Below are positions 53,167 to 62,588 of a stretch of DNA of 64,000 nucleotides, piece after piece; position 1 is the first letter of the stretch, and every line of letters starts with the position of its first letter. Made by a program: the position numbers and the translations under genes. The notes under the pieces were generated by a model. That model did no database searches. It had not been told where the DNA came from and saw only the letters and a list, made by a program, of their open reading frames with translations. Origin of the DNA: Paenibacillus sp. (lineage in GTDB: Bacteria > Bacillota > Bacilli > Paenibacillales > NBRC-103111); contig JAPSLM010000002.1 in the NCBI GenBank assembly GCA_031180825.1, forward strand, positions 1 through 64,000. The letters are read 5' to 3'.

Positions 53167-54150
53167 TTAAGCGCCGCCCATCCGCAGCTTTTTTTCAAGC
53201 CGGGAATCGCTGACCCAGCCTACATACGAATCGATCGGATTCAACTTTTTGTCGAGCAGCAGCACCGCGACGAACGGATACTGCTTGCGGTGCCGGTAGC
53301 GAACGTCGGCCCAGCGCACCTCGTACCCCCAGTCATGTTCCTTCAGCTCGGCACAGGCAAAGGAAGTAAAGTACAGGAAGCAAGCGACGTTCGGGTGGGT
53401 TTTGGACGCCTCCACGGCGGGGTGGACGGCGCAGGAAACCCGATCGATCCAATTGATCTTGCGGTTCTTGAGCTCCCCGAGCTGGAACGCCCCGTCCTGC
53501 TTCCGCTTCACGATCTGCCACTGGTGCAGATGGACCGTCGGGATCAGCGTGTACCGGTCGCCGGGCTCGAAAGTCGAATCCCGCATGCGCAACCCGGACT
53601 CGAGCCGGTAGTGGGTCCATGAACGCCATATATAATAGATGGCGATGAAGGCGTATAATATAGGAAACAAAATTTCCGGCCGCATCAGATGCACCGACCA
53701 TATAAAAATGGCGAGCACATGAGATGAGAAGATGACCGGGTCGAAAATGTGAATGATATTCCATGAGACCCATCGCTCCGAAATCGGACGAAGCGCCTGG
53801 GTTCCATACGTATTGAACAAATCGGTGAATACGTGAAACGCAACCGCGATAAAAACCCACATCGTCACGTGCCACATCGGCAAATCGTTAAAGATAAGCC
53901 AGAGAATGCCGGAGATCAGAGCCGTCCACAGTACCAAAGCAGGGAGCGAGTGGGACAAGCCACGGTGATTTTTAATGTAAGCGGCGTTGCTTTTCAGCCG
54001 CAGCAGCGTATCGGCATCGGGTGCCTGCGAGCCGGCCACCGTTCCGATCAGTACGGCTGTTGATACCATCGGATCTGCTGCCACAACCGGATCGACATAA
54101 GCCAGGCCTGCAAGGCCGAGCCCGATCACGAGGTGTGTTCCGGTGTCCAT
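53167..54150 (-). CDS. yfhP: YfhP-like metal-dependent hydrolase family membrane protein
   Basis: A 327-residue protein of the LexA-binding/inner-membrane YdjM-like family (DUF457). The N-terminal DTGTHLVIGLGLAGLAY carries the first His. GSQAPDADTLLRLKSNAAYI and NHRGLSHSLPALVLW hold the Asp and paired His of the putative metal site, and AFHVFTDLFNTYGTQAL the last His/Asp. About four membrane helices span the first 180 residues; the C-terminal 140 are soluble. Length is the same as I recall for Bacillus subtilis YfhP. AGGAGGTT precedes the ATG. Confidence 0.85.
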   Translation of the reverse strand: MDTGTHLVIGLGLAGLAYVDPVVAADPMVSTAVLIGTVAGSQAPDADTLLRLKSNAAYIKNHRGLSHSLPALVLWTALISGILWLIFNDLPMWHVTMWVFIAVAFHVFTDLFNTYGTQALRPISERWVSWNIIHIFDPVIFSSHVLAIFIWSVHLMRPEILFPILYAFIAIYYIWRSWTHYRLESGLRMRDSTFEPGDRYTLIPTVHLHQWQIVKRKQDGAFQLGELKNRKINWIDRVSCAVHPAVEASKTHPNVACFLYFTSFACAELKEHDWGYEVRWADVRYRHRKQYPFVAVLLLDKKLNPIDSYVGWVSDSRLEKKLRMGGA

Positions 54151-54206
54151 GGACTAACCTCCTGAACTTCTGATTTTTCAATAGTCTACTCAGCCCATTA
54201 CTATTA

Positions 54207-54575
54207 GTGTATCATTTTCTTGTCCAAAATAAAGCAAAGGCTGTGAAAAAATTGTGTATCGTTTTTGTTGAATACCGAATTGATACGTCATATCGCCTCC
54301 AATACTTGGCGTGGTCCGGGCGGCTGCGCGACGATTTCCCGCAGGTGGAGCTGTACGAGGGAACCGACCAGCCGGGGCTGTTCGTGGAGCTGTGGAGCGG
54401 ACTGAGCGACGACCAATACCGGTTCATGCGGGCCGTCCGCACCCGGAAGGAAGAATACGCCGCCGAACCGGGAGCGTGGGACGGGACCGAACCCGACCGG
54501 TGGGCGCCTCTCGAGCAATGGGTGCCGGGCGGGTGCGCCAAAATTCATATTTGGCAGTTCCAAAAAGTCAAATAG
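54207..54575 (+). CDS. Protein of unknown function
   Basis: Up to 122 residues. The well-formed part begins at KKLCIVFVEYRIDTSYRLQY and looks like an alpha-beta sandwich (EVELYEGTDQ-like strands, FVELWSGLSDDQYRFMRAVR). Three possible starts: GTG 54207, GTG at about 54243 and a TTG nine bases after that; the last has AAAGG at a good spacing. It is divergent from yfhP. No family recognised. Confidence 0.6.
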   Translation: MYHFLVQNKAKAVKKLCIVFVEYRIDTSYRLQYLAWSGRLRDDFPQVELYEGTDQPGLFVELWSGLSDDQYRFMRAVRTRKEEYAAEPGAWDGTEPDRWAPLEQWVPGGCAKIHIWQFQKVK

Positions 54576-54664
54576 TCCATTTTATAAGGTAAACATATCC
54601 ATGGCTTCTTCCTCCCGGTCGCGGTACCCTTACAATAGTCTTCAATTGCGACGGAGGAAAACGG

Positions 54665-56473
54665 ATGGAGAATAACAATATATTCTGGTCTCATATCAAG
54701 CGGAACCGTCTGCCTTACCTAATGGGCTTTGCATTATTGTCCATATCGTCCATCCTGCAGCTGATTATTCCTTGGCTGCTCGGACGGTTTACGGACAGCC
54801 TTCAGGCAGGGGGAATGACCTATGATCAGGCGGTCCGGTTCGGCGTCTGGATGATGGCCGCAGGGTTTGGGATCGCTTTCTTCCGGTCCGTCTCCCGTAT
54901 TTATTTGTTCCGGCTGTCGAGACAGCTGGAGATGCGGGTGCGCGGCGAGCTGTTCGTCCACTGGGAGAAGCTGTCGGCGCAATATTTCAACAATCAGCGG
55001 ATCGGGGACTTGATGTCGCACGCGATCAGCGATGTCGGGGTCATCCGCGAGGTGACGATGCAGGGGTACTTCAACGTCATGGAAGCCGTGTTTCTGATCG
55101 TCGTGTCCGTTGCGGCCATGACGAGCTCGGTCAATCCTTGGCTTACGCTGCTGACGATGCTGCCGCTGCCGCTGCTCAGCCTGCTCGCTTACCGGTTTAA
55201 CAAGCGGATCATGCAGCAGTCGGCGGACATGCAATCCGCCATCTCCGATCTGACGAGCCGCGTGCAGGAGTTTACCGCAGGCATCCGGGTTGTGAAAGCA
55301 TTCGTACAGGAGAAAGCCGAGCGGGAGCTGTTTACCCGGGATAACCGGCAGGCCGTTGAAATGAACCGGAGGTACGTGCGCTCGAACTCGTTATTCGGGG
55401 CGCTCAGCGCCGGGATCGTCGGATTCAGCTTTCTCGTCTCGGTTGTGCTCGGCGGCATCATGGTGTTGAAGGACATCATTACGCTCGGCGAATTCGTCGC
55501 TTTCAATACATATTTATCGCTGCTCATGGGACCGATCGAAAGCTTGGGCCGGGTTGTCAATTTGCTTCAGCGCGGGAAGGCTTCGGAGCTGCGGCTGCTG
55601 GAAATCTTCAATACGCGGCCGGACGTGGTGGACGACGTGATGGCGAAGCCGGAGATTGGGACGGTCGAAGGCGAGATCGAGATCCGCGGCTTGACGTTTT
55701 CTTACCCCGAAGCGAAGCGTCCCTCCCTCCGGAAAGTTTCGCTCAAGGTGCCGAAGGGCTCCAGTCTCGCCATCGTGGGCCGGGTCGGCAGCGGCAAAAG
55801 CACGCTGGTGCATCTGCTCGTCCGGCTGTACAACCCGCCGAAAGGGACGGTGTTTATCGACGGGCGCGACATACACGAAATTCCGCTGCGGACGCTGCGC
55901 GGCCAGATCGGCATCGTGCCGCAGGACCAGTTTCTGTTCTCGTCCACGATCCGGGACAACATCGGGTTCGATCCGAAGCCATACAGCGACGAGCAGGTCG
56001 TCGAGGCGGCCAAGATTGCCCAAGTCTACGAAAATATCGTCGAATTCCCGCACCAGTTTGATACGGCGCTCGGCGAGCGCGGAATTTCGCTGTCGGGCGG
56101 TCAGCGCCAGCGGGTAAGCATCGCAAGGGCCGTGATCAAGAAGCCGTCGGTGCTGATCTTCGACGACAGTTTGTCCGCAGTCGACACGATCACGGAGGAC
56201 CTTATCCTCGAAGGGCTCAAATCCGTGATGAACCGGCGCACGACGATTATCATCGGGCACCGGATCTCGTCGGTGCAGAGCGCCGACCAGATCGTCGTCA
56301 TGGACGAAGGCCGCATCGTCGAGCGCGGCAATCACGAGCAATTGCTGGCCGTGAACGGAATATACGCCGACATGTATCATAAGCAGCTGCTGGATCAGGA
56401 AGCCGAGCGGGAAGAAGGACAGGAGCGGGATGCCGCTGCTTCGCGGCTGATGCGGGGAGGAGCGGGCGCATGA
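54665..56473 (+). CDS. ABC exporter half-transporter with a degenerate nucleotide site (BmrC/YheI-like)
   Basis: A 602-residue type IV ABC exporter half: six membrane helices in the first 320 residues, then a nucleotide-binding domain with Walker A GRVGSGKS (about 372-379), signature LSGGQ (476-480) and Walker B VLIFDD. The catalytic Glu after Walker B is Asp (DDSLSAVD), the mark of the non-catalytic site in heterodimeric exporters. Its stop overlaps the start of the next gene by four bases (ATGA), so the two subunits are coupled. The pair resembles Bacillus BmrCD (YheI/YheH) multidrug exporters; the cargo is not known. Confidence 0.92.
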   Translation: MENNNIFWSHIKRNRLPYLMGFALLSISSILQLIIPWLLGRFTDSLQAGGMTYDQAVRFGVWMMAAGFGIAFFRSVSRIYLFRLSRQLEMRVRGELFVHWEKLSAQYFNNQRIGDLMSHAISDVGVIREVTMQGYFNVMEAVFLIVVSVAAMTSSVNPWLTLLTMLPLPLLSLLAYRFNKRIMQQSADMQSAISDLTSRVQEFTAGIRVVKAFVQEKAERELFTRDNRQAVEMNRRYVRSNSLFGALSAGIVGFSFLVSVVLGGIMVLKDIITLGEFVAFNTYLSLLMGPIESLGRVVNLLQRGKASELRLLEIFNTRPDVVDDVMAKPEIGTVEGEIEIRGLTFSYPEAKRPSLRKVSLKVPKGSSLAIVGRVGSGKSTLVHLLVRLYNPPKGTVFIDGRDIHEIPLRTLRGQIGIVPQDQFLFSSTIRDNIGFDPKPYSDEQVVEAAKIAQVYENIVEFPHQFDTALGERGISLSGGQRQRVSIARAVIKKPSVLIFDDSLSAVDTITEDLILEGLKSVMNRRTTIIIGHRISSVQSADQIVVMDEGRIVERGNHEQLLAVNGIYADMYHKQLLDQEAEREEGQERDAAASRLMRGGAGA

Positions 56474-58605
56474 ATATTCACGCGGAGAAAACGGTCAAGA
56501 CGATGAAGGACACACAACTGCTGACGAAGCTGCTTTCCTACGCCAAGCCGTATTGGCGAATGATCGCGCTCTGCGTCGTTCTCGCCTTCCTGATCGTCGT
56601 CGCCGACTTGGCGCGTCCTTATCTGATCAAGGTGGCGATCGACGGCCATATCAACGGACTGCACAAGCCGATGCTCTCGGCGGAAGCGTCTCAGTCCGAC
56701 CGTCTTCGGAGCTACGGAGATGTGACGGAGTGGAACGGGAGGGCCTACGTCCGGCTCGAACCGGACGAAGCCGAGCGGGCGGCCCGCCGGCCGGAGCTTG
56801 GTGCGGAGCAGGCCCAGATTGTCCGGATCGACGGCAAGGACTGGCTCATTGCCGGCTGGATCGCCAAGCAGCCGGAGCAGGCGGCCGTAGCGGAAGCGGG
56901 CGGCAAAGCGGAAGTGCGTGCCGGGGGACAGACCTTCGCTGCGGAGCCGCTGGACGCTGACGCGCTGGAGGCGTTCCGCAAGCAGGATTACGCCGGATTC
57001 CTCTGGCTCGGCGTCGCTTTTCTTAGCGCGGTCGTCGTCGCGGCGCTGCTCAGCTACCTGCAAAGCAATCTGCTGCAGTATACGGGGCAGACAATTATTT
57101 TCAATATCCGGCAGCAGCTTTTTCAGCATTTAAGCCGCATGTCGATGTCCTACTTCGACCGCAATCCCGTCGGAAGGCTCGTCGTGCGGGTCACGCAGGA
57201 TACGGAGTCGCTGAACCAGCTGTATTCGCAGGTCGTGGTCAACCTGATCAAAGACGTCATCGTGCTGATCGGCATCGTCGCCGTCATGCTGCAGCTCAGC
57301 GTCAAGCTGGCGCTGCTGTCGTTTGCGGTGCTGCCTTTTCTGGCGGTGCTGACGTTCTGGTACCGGTCGGTCATCCGGGACGCCCAGCGGAAGTCGCGGG
57401 CAATCCTGTCGCGGCTCAATTCGTTTCTGGCGGAAAACTTGTCCGGCATCCGGATTACGCAATTGTTTATCCGCGAAGAGCGGCAGCGGGAGCAGTTCGA
57501 CCACCACAATACGGAATATTACCGGGCGGGGATGCGGGGAACGGTCATCAACTCGATCTTCCAGCCGGCGATCGGATTTCTCGGCAATTTGGCTATCGCG
57601 CTGCTTCTCTGGTACGGCGGGGCCAGCGTCATTGACGGCGGCCTGACCTTCGGGGTGGTTTACGCTTTCACGCATTACGTGCGGCAGTTTTTCCAGCCGC
57701 TGCAGAGCTTGGCGGAGAAGTACAATCAGATTCAGACGGCGATGGTCGGCGCGGAGCGCATCTTCGAGACGCTCGGCGAGAAGCCCGCGATCGTCGACCC
57801 GGAGCAGCCGAAGCGGCTGCCGAAGGAAATCCGCGGCGAAATTGCGTTCGAGCACGTATGGTTCGCCTATAACGAGGAAGATTGGGTGCTGAAGGATGTC
57901 AGCTTCACGATCCAGCCGGGGCAGACGGTGGCGTTCGTCGGCGCGACCGGGGCGGGCAAAAGCTCGATCATCCAACTGATCAACCGGTTCTACGACATTC
58001 AAAAAGGCAGCATTAAGCTCGAGGGTGTCGACATTCGCGACATCCCGTTGGACGATCTGCGCCGTTACATCGGTATCGTGCAGCAGGACGTGTTCCTGTT
58101 CACCGGAGACATCGCCTCGAATATCCGGCTGAACAACACGGAAATTACCGACGAGCAGGTCGTCGCCGCGGCCCGGATGGCGCATATGGACGAATTTGTC
58201 CGCAGCCTGCCCGGCGGCTACAAGACGCTGCTCGGCGAGCGCGGCATCAATCTGTCGCTCGGCCAGCGGCAGCTGCTGTCGTTCGCCCGCGCCATCGCGT
58301 TCCGTCCGCAAATTCTCATTCTCGACGAAGCGACGTCGAACATTGATACGGAGACCGAGCTTATCGTGCAGGACGCGCTGATGAATATCTCGGAAGGCCG
58401 GACGACGCTGATCGTGGCCCACCGCTTGTCGACGATCCAGCATGCCGACCAGATCATCGTCATGCATAAGGGCAAGGTCCGCGAGACCGGAAACCATTAC
58501 CAGCTCCTTGCGCAACAAGGGTACTATTACCGTCTGTTCGAGCTGCAGTATAAGGAGCAAAAGCCGGTGCCGAAGGCAAGGCAGGGGATCGAAGACGCGC
58601 TTTAA
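56470..58605 (+). CDS. ABC exporter half-transporter with an added domain (BmrD/YheH-like)
   Basis: A 711-residue partner subunit. Between the first and second membrane helices is an insert of about 110 residues (ending near DYAGFLWLGVAF), as in BmrD-type subunits, predicted extracytoplasmic. Its nucleotide-binding domain has Walker A GATGAGKS, a non-standard signature LSLGQ and a canonical Walker B ILILDEATSNID with Glu. Together with the Asp in the partner and the altered LSLGQ here, the dimer should have one active and one weak ATP site. The gene overlaps its partner by four bases. Confidence 0.92.
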   Translation: MNIHAEKTVKTMKDTQLLTKLLSYAKPYWRMIALCVVLAFLIVVADLARPYLIKVAIDGHINGLHKPMLSAEASQSDRLRSYGDVTEWNGRAYVRLEPDEAERAARRPELGAEQAQIVRIDGKDWLIAGWIAKQPEQAAVAEAGGKAEVRAGGQTFAAEPLDADALEAFRKQDYAGFLWLGVAFLSAVVVAALLSYLQSNLLQYTGQTIIFNIRQQLFQHLSRMSMSYFDRNPVGRLVVRVTQDTESLNQLYSQVVVNLIKDVIVLIGIVAVMLQLSVKLALLSFAVLPFLAVLTFWYRSVIRDAQRKSRAILSRLNSFLAENLSGIRITQLFIREERQREQFDHHNTEYYRAGMRGTVINSIFQPAIGFLGNLAIALLLWYGGASVIDGGLTFGVVYAFTHYVRQFFQPLQSLAEKYNQIQTAMVGAERIFETLGEKPAIVDPEQPKRLPKEIRGEIAFEHVWFAYNEEDWVLKDVSFTIQPGQTVAFVGATGAGKSSIIQLINRFYDIQKGSIKLEGVDIRDIPLDDLRRYIGIVQQDVFLFTGDIASNIRLNNTEITDEQVVAAARMAHMDEFVRSLPGGYKTLLGERGINLSLGQRQLLSFARAIAFRPQILILDEATSNIDTETELIVQDALMNISEGRTTLIVAHRLSTIQHADQIIVMHKGKVRETGNHYQLLAQQGYYYRLFELQYKEQKPVPKARQGIEDAL

Positions 58606-58653
58606 GTACTCGGGCCCGAAAAATTTTTTAGCTATGGATGTTATGAAAAGGTG

Positions 58654-58684
58654 CTATCTCCTATGTAGTGGGATAGTTCTTTTT
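58654..58684 (+). terminator. Terminator of the ABC exporter operon
   Basis: CTATCTC / GGGATAG stem followed by TTCTTTTT, about 50 bases past the stop. Confidence 0.65.
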
Positions 58685-58832
58685 GTATGTTGGGGATGGT
58701 ACTTGTATTTAAGCTGGTTCAAATTCAGGCGCAATTTCTAAAATAAGGGTAAATTCCCGTTCTATTTTTACCGAAATATTAAAAAGATACCCAGTACATT
58801 TGGGGCAGTTAGCAGCAGGAAAGGATGTTGGA

Positions 58833-60365
58833 ATGATTAGGACGAGCAGGTATATTTTGCCTGTAGTGATGGCAGGCATATTGTTAGCGGGATGCTCCAC
58901 GGATACGACGACCCGGAAAAATATTAGCGGTTTGCCCGCTCAATCCGCTGTTGTAACCGAAAGTGACAAGTCGGATGCCCCAAAGGATGCGGAGACGGCT
59001 TCGAATCCGGTCTCGGCTCCTCCGGCGGCACCTGATCCCGTAGTATCCAAGGCCAATTCCAGTTCCCCGTCTCCATCCAATGGAGATGTGGTTCAGCCGG
59101 AGAATGAGGACCCGAGCCGCAGCGGCGATCCCCTTGGAAGCGAACGGGAAAAGCCAGAATCCTCTCCTCCCGATAGGCAGCAACTCTCAGGTGTCAAGGG
59201 GGCAAGCCTGAAGGAGGCGGAACGAATAGTAAAGCTGGAGTTCAATGGCGAAAATTTGTTGAGATATGGAGAAGCAATGTATGACAACGGATTGATTTAC
59301 GATGCGATTCATTATATTCATCGGGCGATGGAACGAGGGAAGGAGAGCAGCCGGCTCCCTCAACTTATGAACGATTTGGGAACCGGCAGTGTGAAGGTTG
59401 AGCCACGCAAGCTGGTTGATGGCAAGAATGCCGTTCTCTCATACGACGGCAAGTATATCGCTTACTACGAGAGTGGAAAATTGATGATTTACGATCTTAA
59501 AGCTGGTAAATCGAAGCGGGTGTCGAGCATAAGTGATTCGTTTTTTCCGGAATGGAAGTGGAGCCATGACAATCGGAAGCTGGCTTATATCAACGGCAGC
59601 AGTTTATTTGTTTATGACTTGCCGAAAAATGAAATCTGGGAGGAAAAGTTCGATTCTTTCTTGAACTCCTCTATTCTTTGGTCGGCAGACAGCCAAAAAA
59701 TACTAGTGGGAACCTATGATAAAAAGAAGGAGAGCTACGTACCCCAGTTGTTTGATGCGAGTACCCGAAGTCATATTCAGCTTGAGGGGAGCCTTGACGG
59801 CTATCTGAAGCCTTTTGAGGATACGCCCCAAATATTTCGGCAAATCCGGAAGGATGGCCAGGTGTTCGACGTTGCCGTGCAGGACAAGAAGGAAACATTG
59901 GTTGGAACGATTCCCGCGGGGCTGGACAGCCTCACTCTGACGTCGGATTTGAGCCAAGGCGCCGGATTTAGCCAAATGAATTTTGATAATAGCACGCAAT
60001 TTGGCAGGAATCCGCAATATTTTAATTTTCGATCGGTAAACACGCTCATGACATTTGATTATTCCTACGGTTTACACGAAAGCTTAAGAATAACGGACAA
60101 TGGCCGCTGGATCGCCTTCAATCAAAGTGCAACCATGCCTAAGGAGGGACCGAGCATAAGTAATGATGTTCCTTTTTCGACCCTGTGGCTGGCAGAAACC
60201 GAAGGCAAAAAGCGTATTCCGGTCGATTACGGATATATCAGCACAACCCCGCATTCTTTTTCGGACGATGTCTCCTTGCTCGTGTATACCAAAGAAACGA
60301 GAATAGACGGTTCCCCCGGAAAATTTGAGATTTACCAAGTTTCCTTATCGGAGGTTGCCAAATAA
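58833..60365 (+). CDS. Lipoprotein with a WD40/TolB-like beta-propeller, first of a tandem pair
   Basis: A 510-residue exported protein. N-terminal hydrophobic stretch and lipobox LLAGC; a long Ser/Pro/Asp-rich linker (about 30-130); a TPR-like helical pair (ENLLRYGEAMYDNGLIYDAI); then repeated propeller blades (NAVLSYDGKYIAYYESGKLM, FPEWKWSHDNRKLAYINGSS, ILWSADSQKILVGTYD) ending RIPVDYGYISTTPHSFSDDV. ATG 58833 has AAAGGA upstream; an in-frame start 33 bases before is weaker. GC here is clearly lower than in most of the window. The next gene is a paralogue, 18 bases downstream. Function unknown; an extracellular sensor or scaffold is a guess. Confidence 0.8.
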   Translation: MIRTSRYILPVVMAGILLAGCSTDTTTRKNISGLPAQSAVVTESDKSDAPKDAETASNPVSAPPAAPDPVVSKANSSSPSPSNGDVVQPENEDPSRSGDPLGSEREKPESSPPDRQQLSGVKGASLKEAERIVKLEFNGENLLRYGEAMYDNGLIYDAIHYIHRAMERGKESSRLPQLMNDLGTGSVKVEPRKLVDGKNAVLSYDGKYIAYYESGKLMIYDLKAGKSKRVSSISDSFFPEWKWSHDNRKLAYINGSSLFVYDLPKNEIWEEKFDSFLNSSILWSADSQKILVGTYDKKKESYVPQLFDASTRSHIQLEGSLDGYLKPFEDTPQIFRQIRKDGQVFDVAVQDKKETLVGTIPAGLDSLTLTSDLSQGAGFSQMNFDNSTQFGRNPQYFNFRSVNTLMTFDYSYGLHESLRITDNGRWIAFNQSATMPKEGPSISNDVPFSTLWLAETEGKKRIPVDYGYISTTPHSFSDDVSLLVYTKETRIDGSPGKFEIYQVSLSEVAK

Positions 60366-60383
60366 ATGGGAGGAGTCGGACGG

Positions 60384-61901
60384 ATGGATAAGCCGCTGCT
60401 TTATTTGTTCATCATTTTGATTTCGATCACGGTCTGCTCTTGTCAAGCTGTGCAGCCATCAGTCACGGATGAAAAATCCGCGGAAAAATATCCGTCTAAT
60501 CAAGATCAGTCCGCGGAACAAACGGAAGCTTTACCAAAGAGCGATGCAAAGCCGAAAGCGGTTGATTCTGAACCGTCGCAACAGACAACAAGCGCTGCCG
60601 GAGAGACCGTGAAATCGCTGCAGGCGGGGCAGCAAGCGGATGGGGCTGAGCAAGCGGCTTTACCGGCTAACGAAGCCCAAGAGCCGCCGAAGCCTTCCAG
60701 AGAAGGCAAGCAAAGTACTCAGGAAACGGACAATGGGCTTACTTCCGAGCCGCCTTTGCTTTTACATAATGCGAATATTTCGTTTCAACAAATCGAGGAT
60801 GATTATTTACGCGAAGGCAACCAGGAAAATACTTTGAAATATGGGGAAGCCATATATCGTCAAGGTAATATAGACGATGCTGTCATTTATTTAGCTGCAG
60901 CCGACACCAAGGGAACGCTGGGCAAAGATATTGCGGCGATCAAGGAGGAGGCTGCCCGCGGCTATTCCTCTTTGCAGCCCGTAAAATTGGGTGATGGACA
61001 CAGGCCGTCCCTGTCTCACGATGGAAAATATATAGCTTATTGGACGGACGATACGTATAACGGCAAGCTCGTCATTTACGATACAAAACAGGGTTCCCGG
61101 GAGACAGTCGGAGAAGACGGCTATTGGAAGGATGCTCCGCCCGTCTGGAGCCGGGATAACAGGTTCGTTGCTTTTGGCGGGTTCAAGTCTTTGCATATTT
61201 ACCATATGGAAAACCGCAGTTTAACTACAGAGCCGGTAGACGGACGCATTCAAGAGTTCGTCTGGTCTAAAGACCACGACCGAATCGCTTACAGTACGGA
61301 GGGGCGAAAAATCCGGGTGTATCAACTCAGTACCCGCGAGCACAAGGTTATTGCCGAAGGCAGCCACCTTCAACTTATAGGGTTCAGCGAGGATTCAAAA
61401 GCATTGCGTATGATGAAGAAAGATCGTGTATACGACGTCACGCTGAGCGATTTGAAAGAAAAGGACATTTATACGCATCCGTCTTCCGTAGAGAATTCGG
61501 TTTGGTCAGTAGACGGAGAAAAGGGTGTCGGGCAGCTGCCTGGTGTATACGTGAGAGCGAACCAATTTCATGAGGCAAAGAACAATCCTGTGTTTTTTCA
61601 AGGAGCCGAATTCCAACCTCTGCTGAACTTTTCTTATTCCAAGGTTTCCAATCTTCGGCTGAATGGAAGCGGATCGGTTATGGCTTTCATCCAGCAAGAG
61701 TCAACCGCCCAAACCTCCGAACACGGAATGCTGTGGGTGGCAAGTACGGATGGCAGCAAACGCAATCCCGTTGATTATGGAACGATTATAACGACCCCGC
61801 AAGCATTTTCGGATGACGGTACTGTATTCGTTTATTCCAAAACCGGATATAAGTCGGCCCAAAACTGGGATCACGAGCTGTATATGCTTAAAATCAAGTA
61901 A
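60384..61901 (+). CDS. Lipoprotein with a WD40/TolB-like beta-propeller, second of a tandem pair
   Basis: A 505-residue paralogue of the preceding protein with the same order of parts: signal sequence with a Cys-containing end (ITVCSCQ), a low-complexity linker rich in Gln/Ala/Ser/Glu, a TPR-like pair (ENTLKYGEAIYRQGNIDDAV), and propeller blades (RPSLSHDGKYIAYWTDDTYN, PPVWSRDNRFVAFGGFKSLH) ending RNPVDYGTIITTPQAFSDDG. The lipobox is less canonical than in the first copy. ATG 60384 has GGGAGGAG eight bases upstream. Two divergent copies in tandem suggest an old duplication. Confidence 0.8.
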   Translation: MDKPLLYLFIILISITVCSCQAVQPSVTDEKSAEKYPSNQDQSAEQTEALPKSDAKPKAVDSEPSQQTTSAAGETVKSLQAGQQADGAEQAALPANEAQEPPKPSREGKQSTQETDNGLTSEPPLLLHNANISFQQIEDDYLREGNQENTLKYGEAIYRQGNIDDAVIYLAAADTKGTLGKDIAAIKEEAARGYSSLQPVKLGDGHRPSLSHDGKYIAYWTDDTYNGKLVIYDTKQGSRETVGEDGYWKDAPPVWSRDNRFVAFGGFKSLHIYHMENRSLTTEPVDGRIQEFVWSKDHDRIAYSTEGRKIRVYQLSTREHKVIAEGSHLQLIGFSEDSKALRMMKKDRVYDVTLSDLKEKDIYTHPSSVENSVWSVDGEKGVGQLPGVYVRANQFHEAKNNPVFFQGAEFQPLLNFSYSKVSNLRLNGSGSVMAFIQQESTAQTSEHGMLWVASTDGSKRNPVDYGTIITTPQAFSDDGTVFVYSKTGYKSAQNWDHELYMLKIK

Positions 61902-62588
61902 TCCTCAATATCGCCGCCCAATCTTGAAATGGTTGCTTACTGCAGAGCCCCTTCTGAATCTATTCAGCTGAGGTTGTCGGGATGTTTAGCAAGAAGGGGG
62001 ACCGCCTACGTCTGAAAGATGTCGTACGGGAGTTGCTGGAATATAACAAAATCAAGCATTAATTAAGAGGACCGCGAAATTCGACCGGACCGGTCTTTCA
62101 AGAAGCCGGAGTACGTGCCTTGTCCGGTTCGCCCTATATTGCATTCTCATTAATTATGACCCACACATTATTATTAACTTTGGAAAAGACAGACTGCAGA
62201 GAATGACCTCGGCAGTCTGTCTTCCTCATTTCTTCTACTGCTATCCTCTCATTTTCAACCGCTTCCCGCCACCTAAACTTGCTTCAAGACGACTGCGCTT
62301 CATTGGACAAAAAAGGAATAATAGTGTTAATCTTGCAGTAGGAGTGACGCGCAGTACAACAAAGTGCAACACGGCGATAATACGGAGACAGGGTGGAATA
62401 CCATTGGCTACACTGGGGATTTCTCAATAATCATGCGCACACAGCCGTTTTCAGGTGCTTGTAAGCATGATATTTGAAAAATCGGCAAATTTATATGTTT
62501 CAGTGGATGGAGTAATGGGTAAATACCTTAGGAATTGTGTAATTTGCCCAATAACGAAGTTATTTGTAGAGCCTACGGAGGTAGCCGC
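61902..62588. other. Gene-poor region between the lipoprotein pair and the histidine kinase
   Basis: 687 bases. It has a short frame at 61982-62062 (MFSKKGDRLRLKDVVRELLE..., 26 residues, weak start), and a perfect 12-bp inverted repeat at 62186-62223. The remainder has no convincing gene, RNA or promoter that I can identify. Lower GC than most of the window. Confidence 0.5.
62186..62223. repeat. Perfect 12-bp inverted repeat
   Basis: AAGACAGACTGC, 14-base loop, GCAGTCTGTCTT. On the minus strand it is followed by TTCC and could be a terminator; on the + strand there is no T tract. Confidence 0.6.

Noticed and set aside
57130-58560. Long frame antisense to the second ABC subunit
   Set aside because: Shadow of the coding strand; no recognisable domain.
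58634-58741. 35-codon hydrophobic frame after the ABC operon
   Set aside because: It overlaps a terminator hairpin and lacks a ribosome site.
61982-62062. 26-codon frame MFSKKGDRLRLKDVVRELLE...
   Set aside because: It could be a small gene or the end of a lost gene, but the start signal is weak and I recognise no family.
62203-62430. 75-codon frame in the gap before the histidine kinase
   Set aside because: Starts inside an inverted repeat, has no ribosome site and odd composition.
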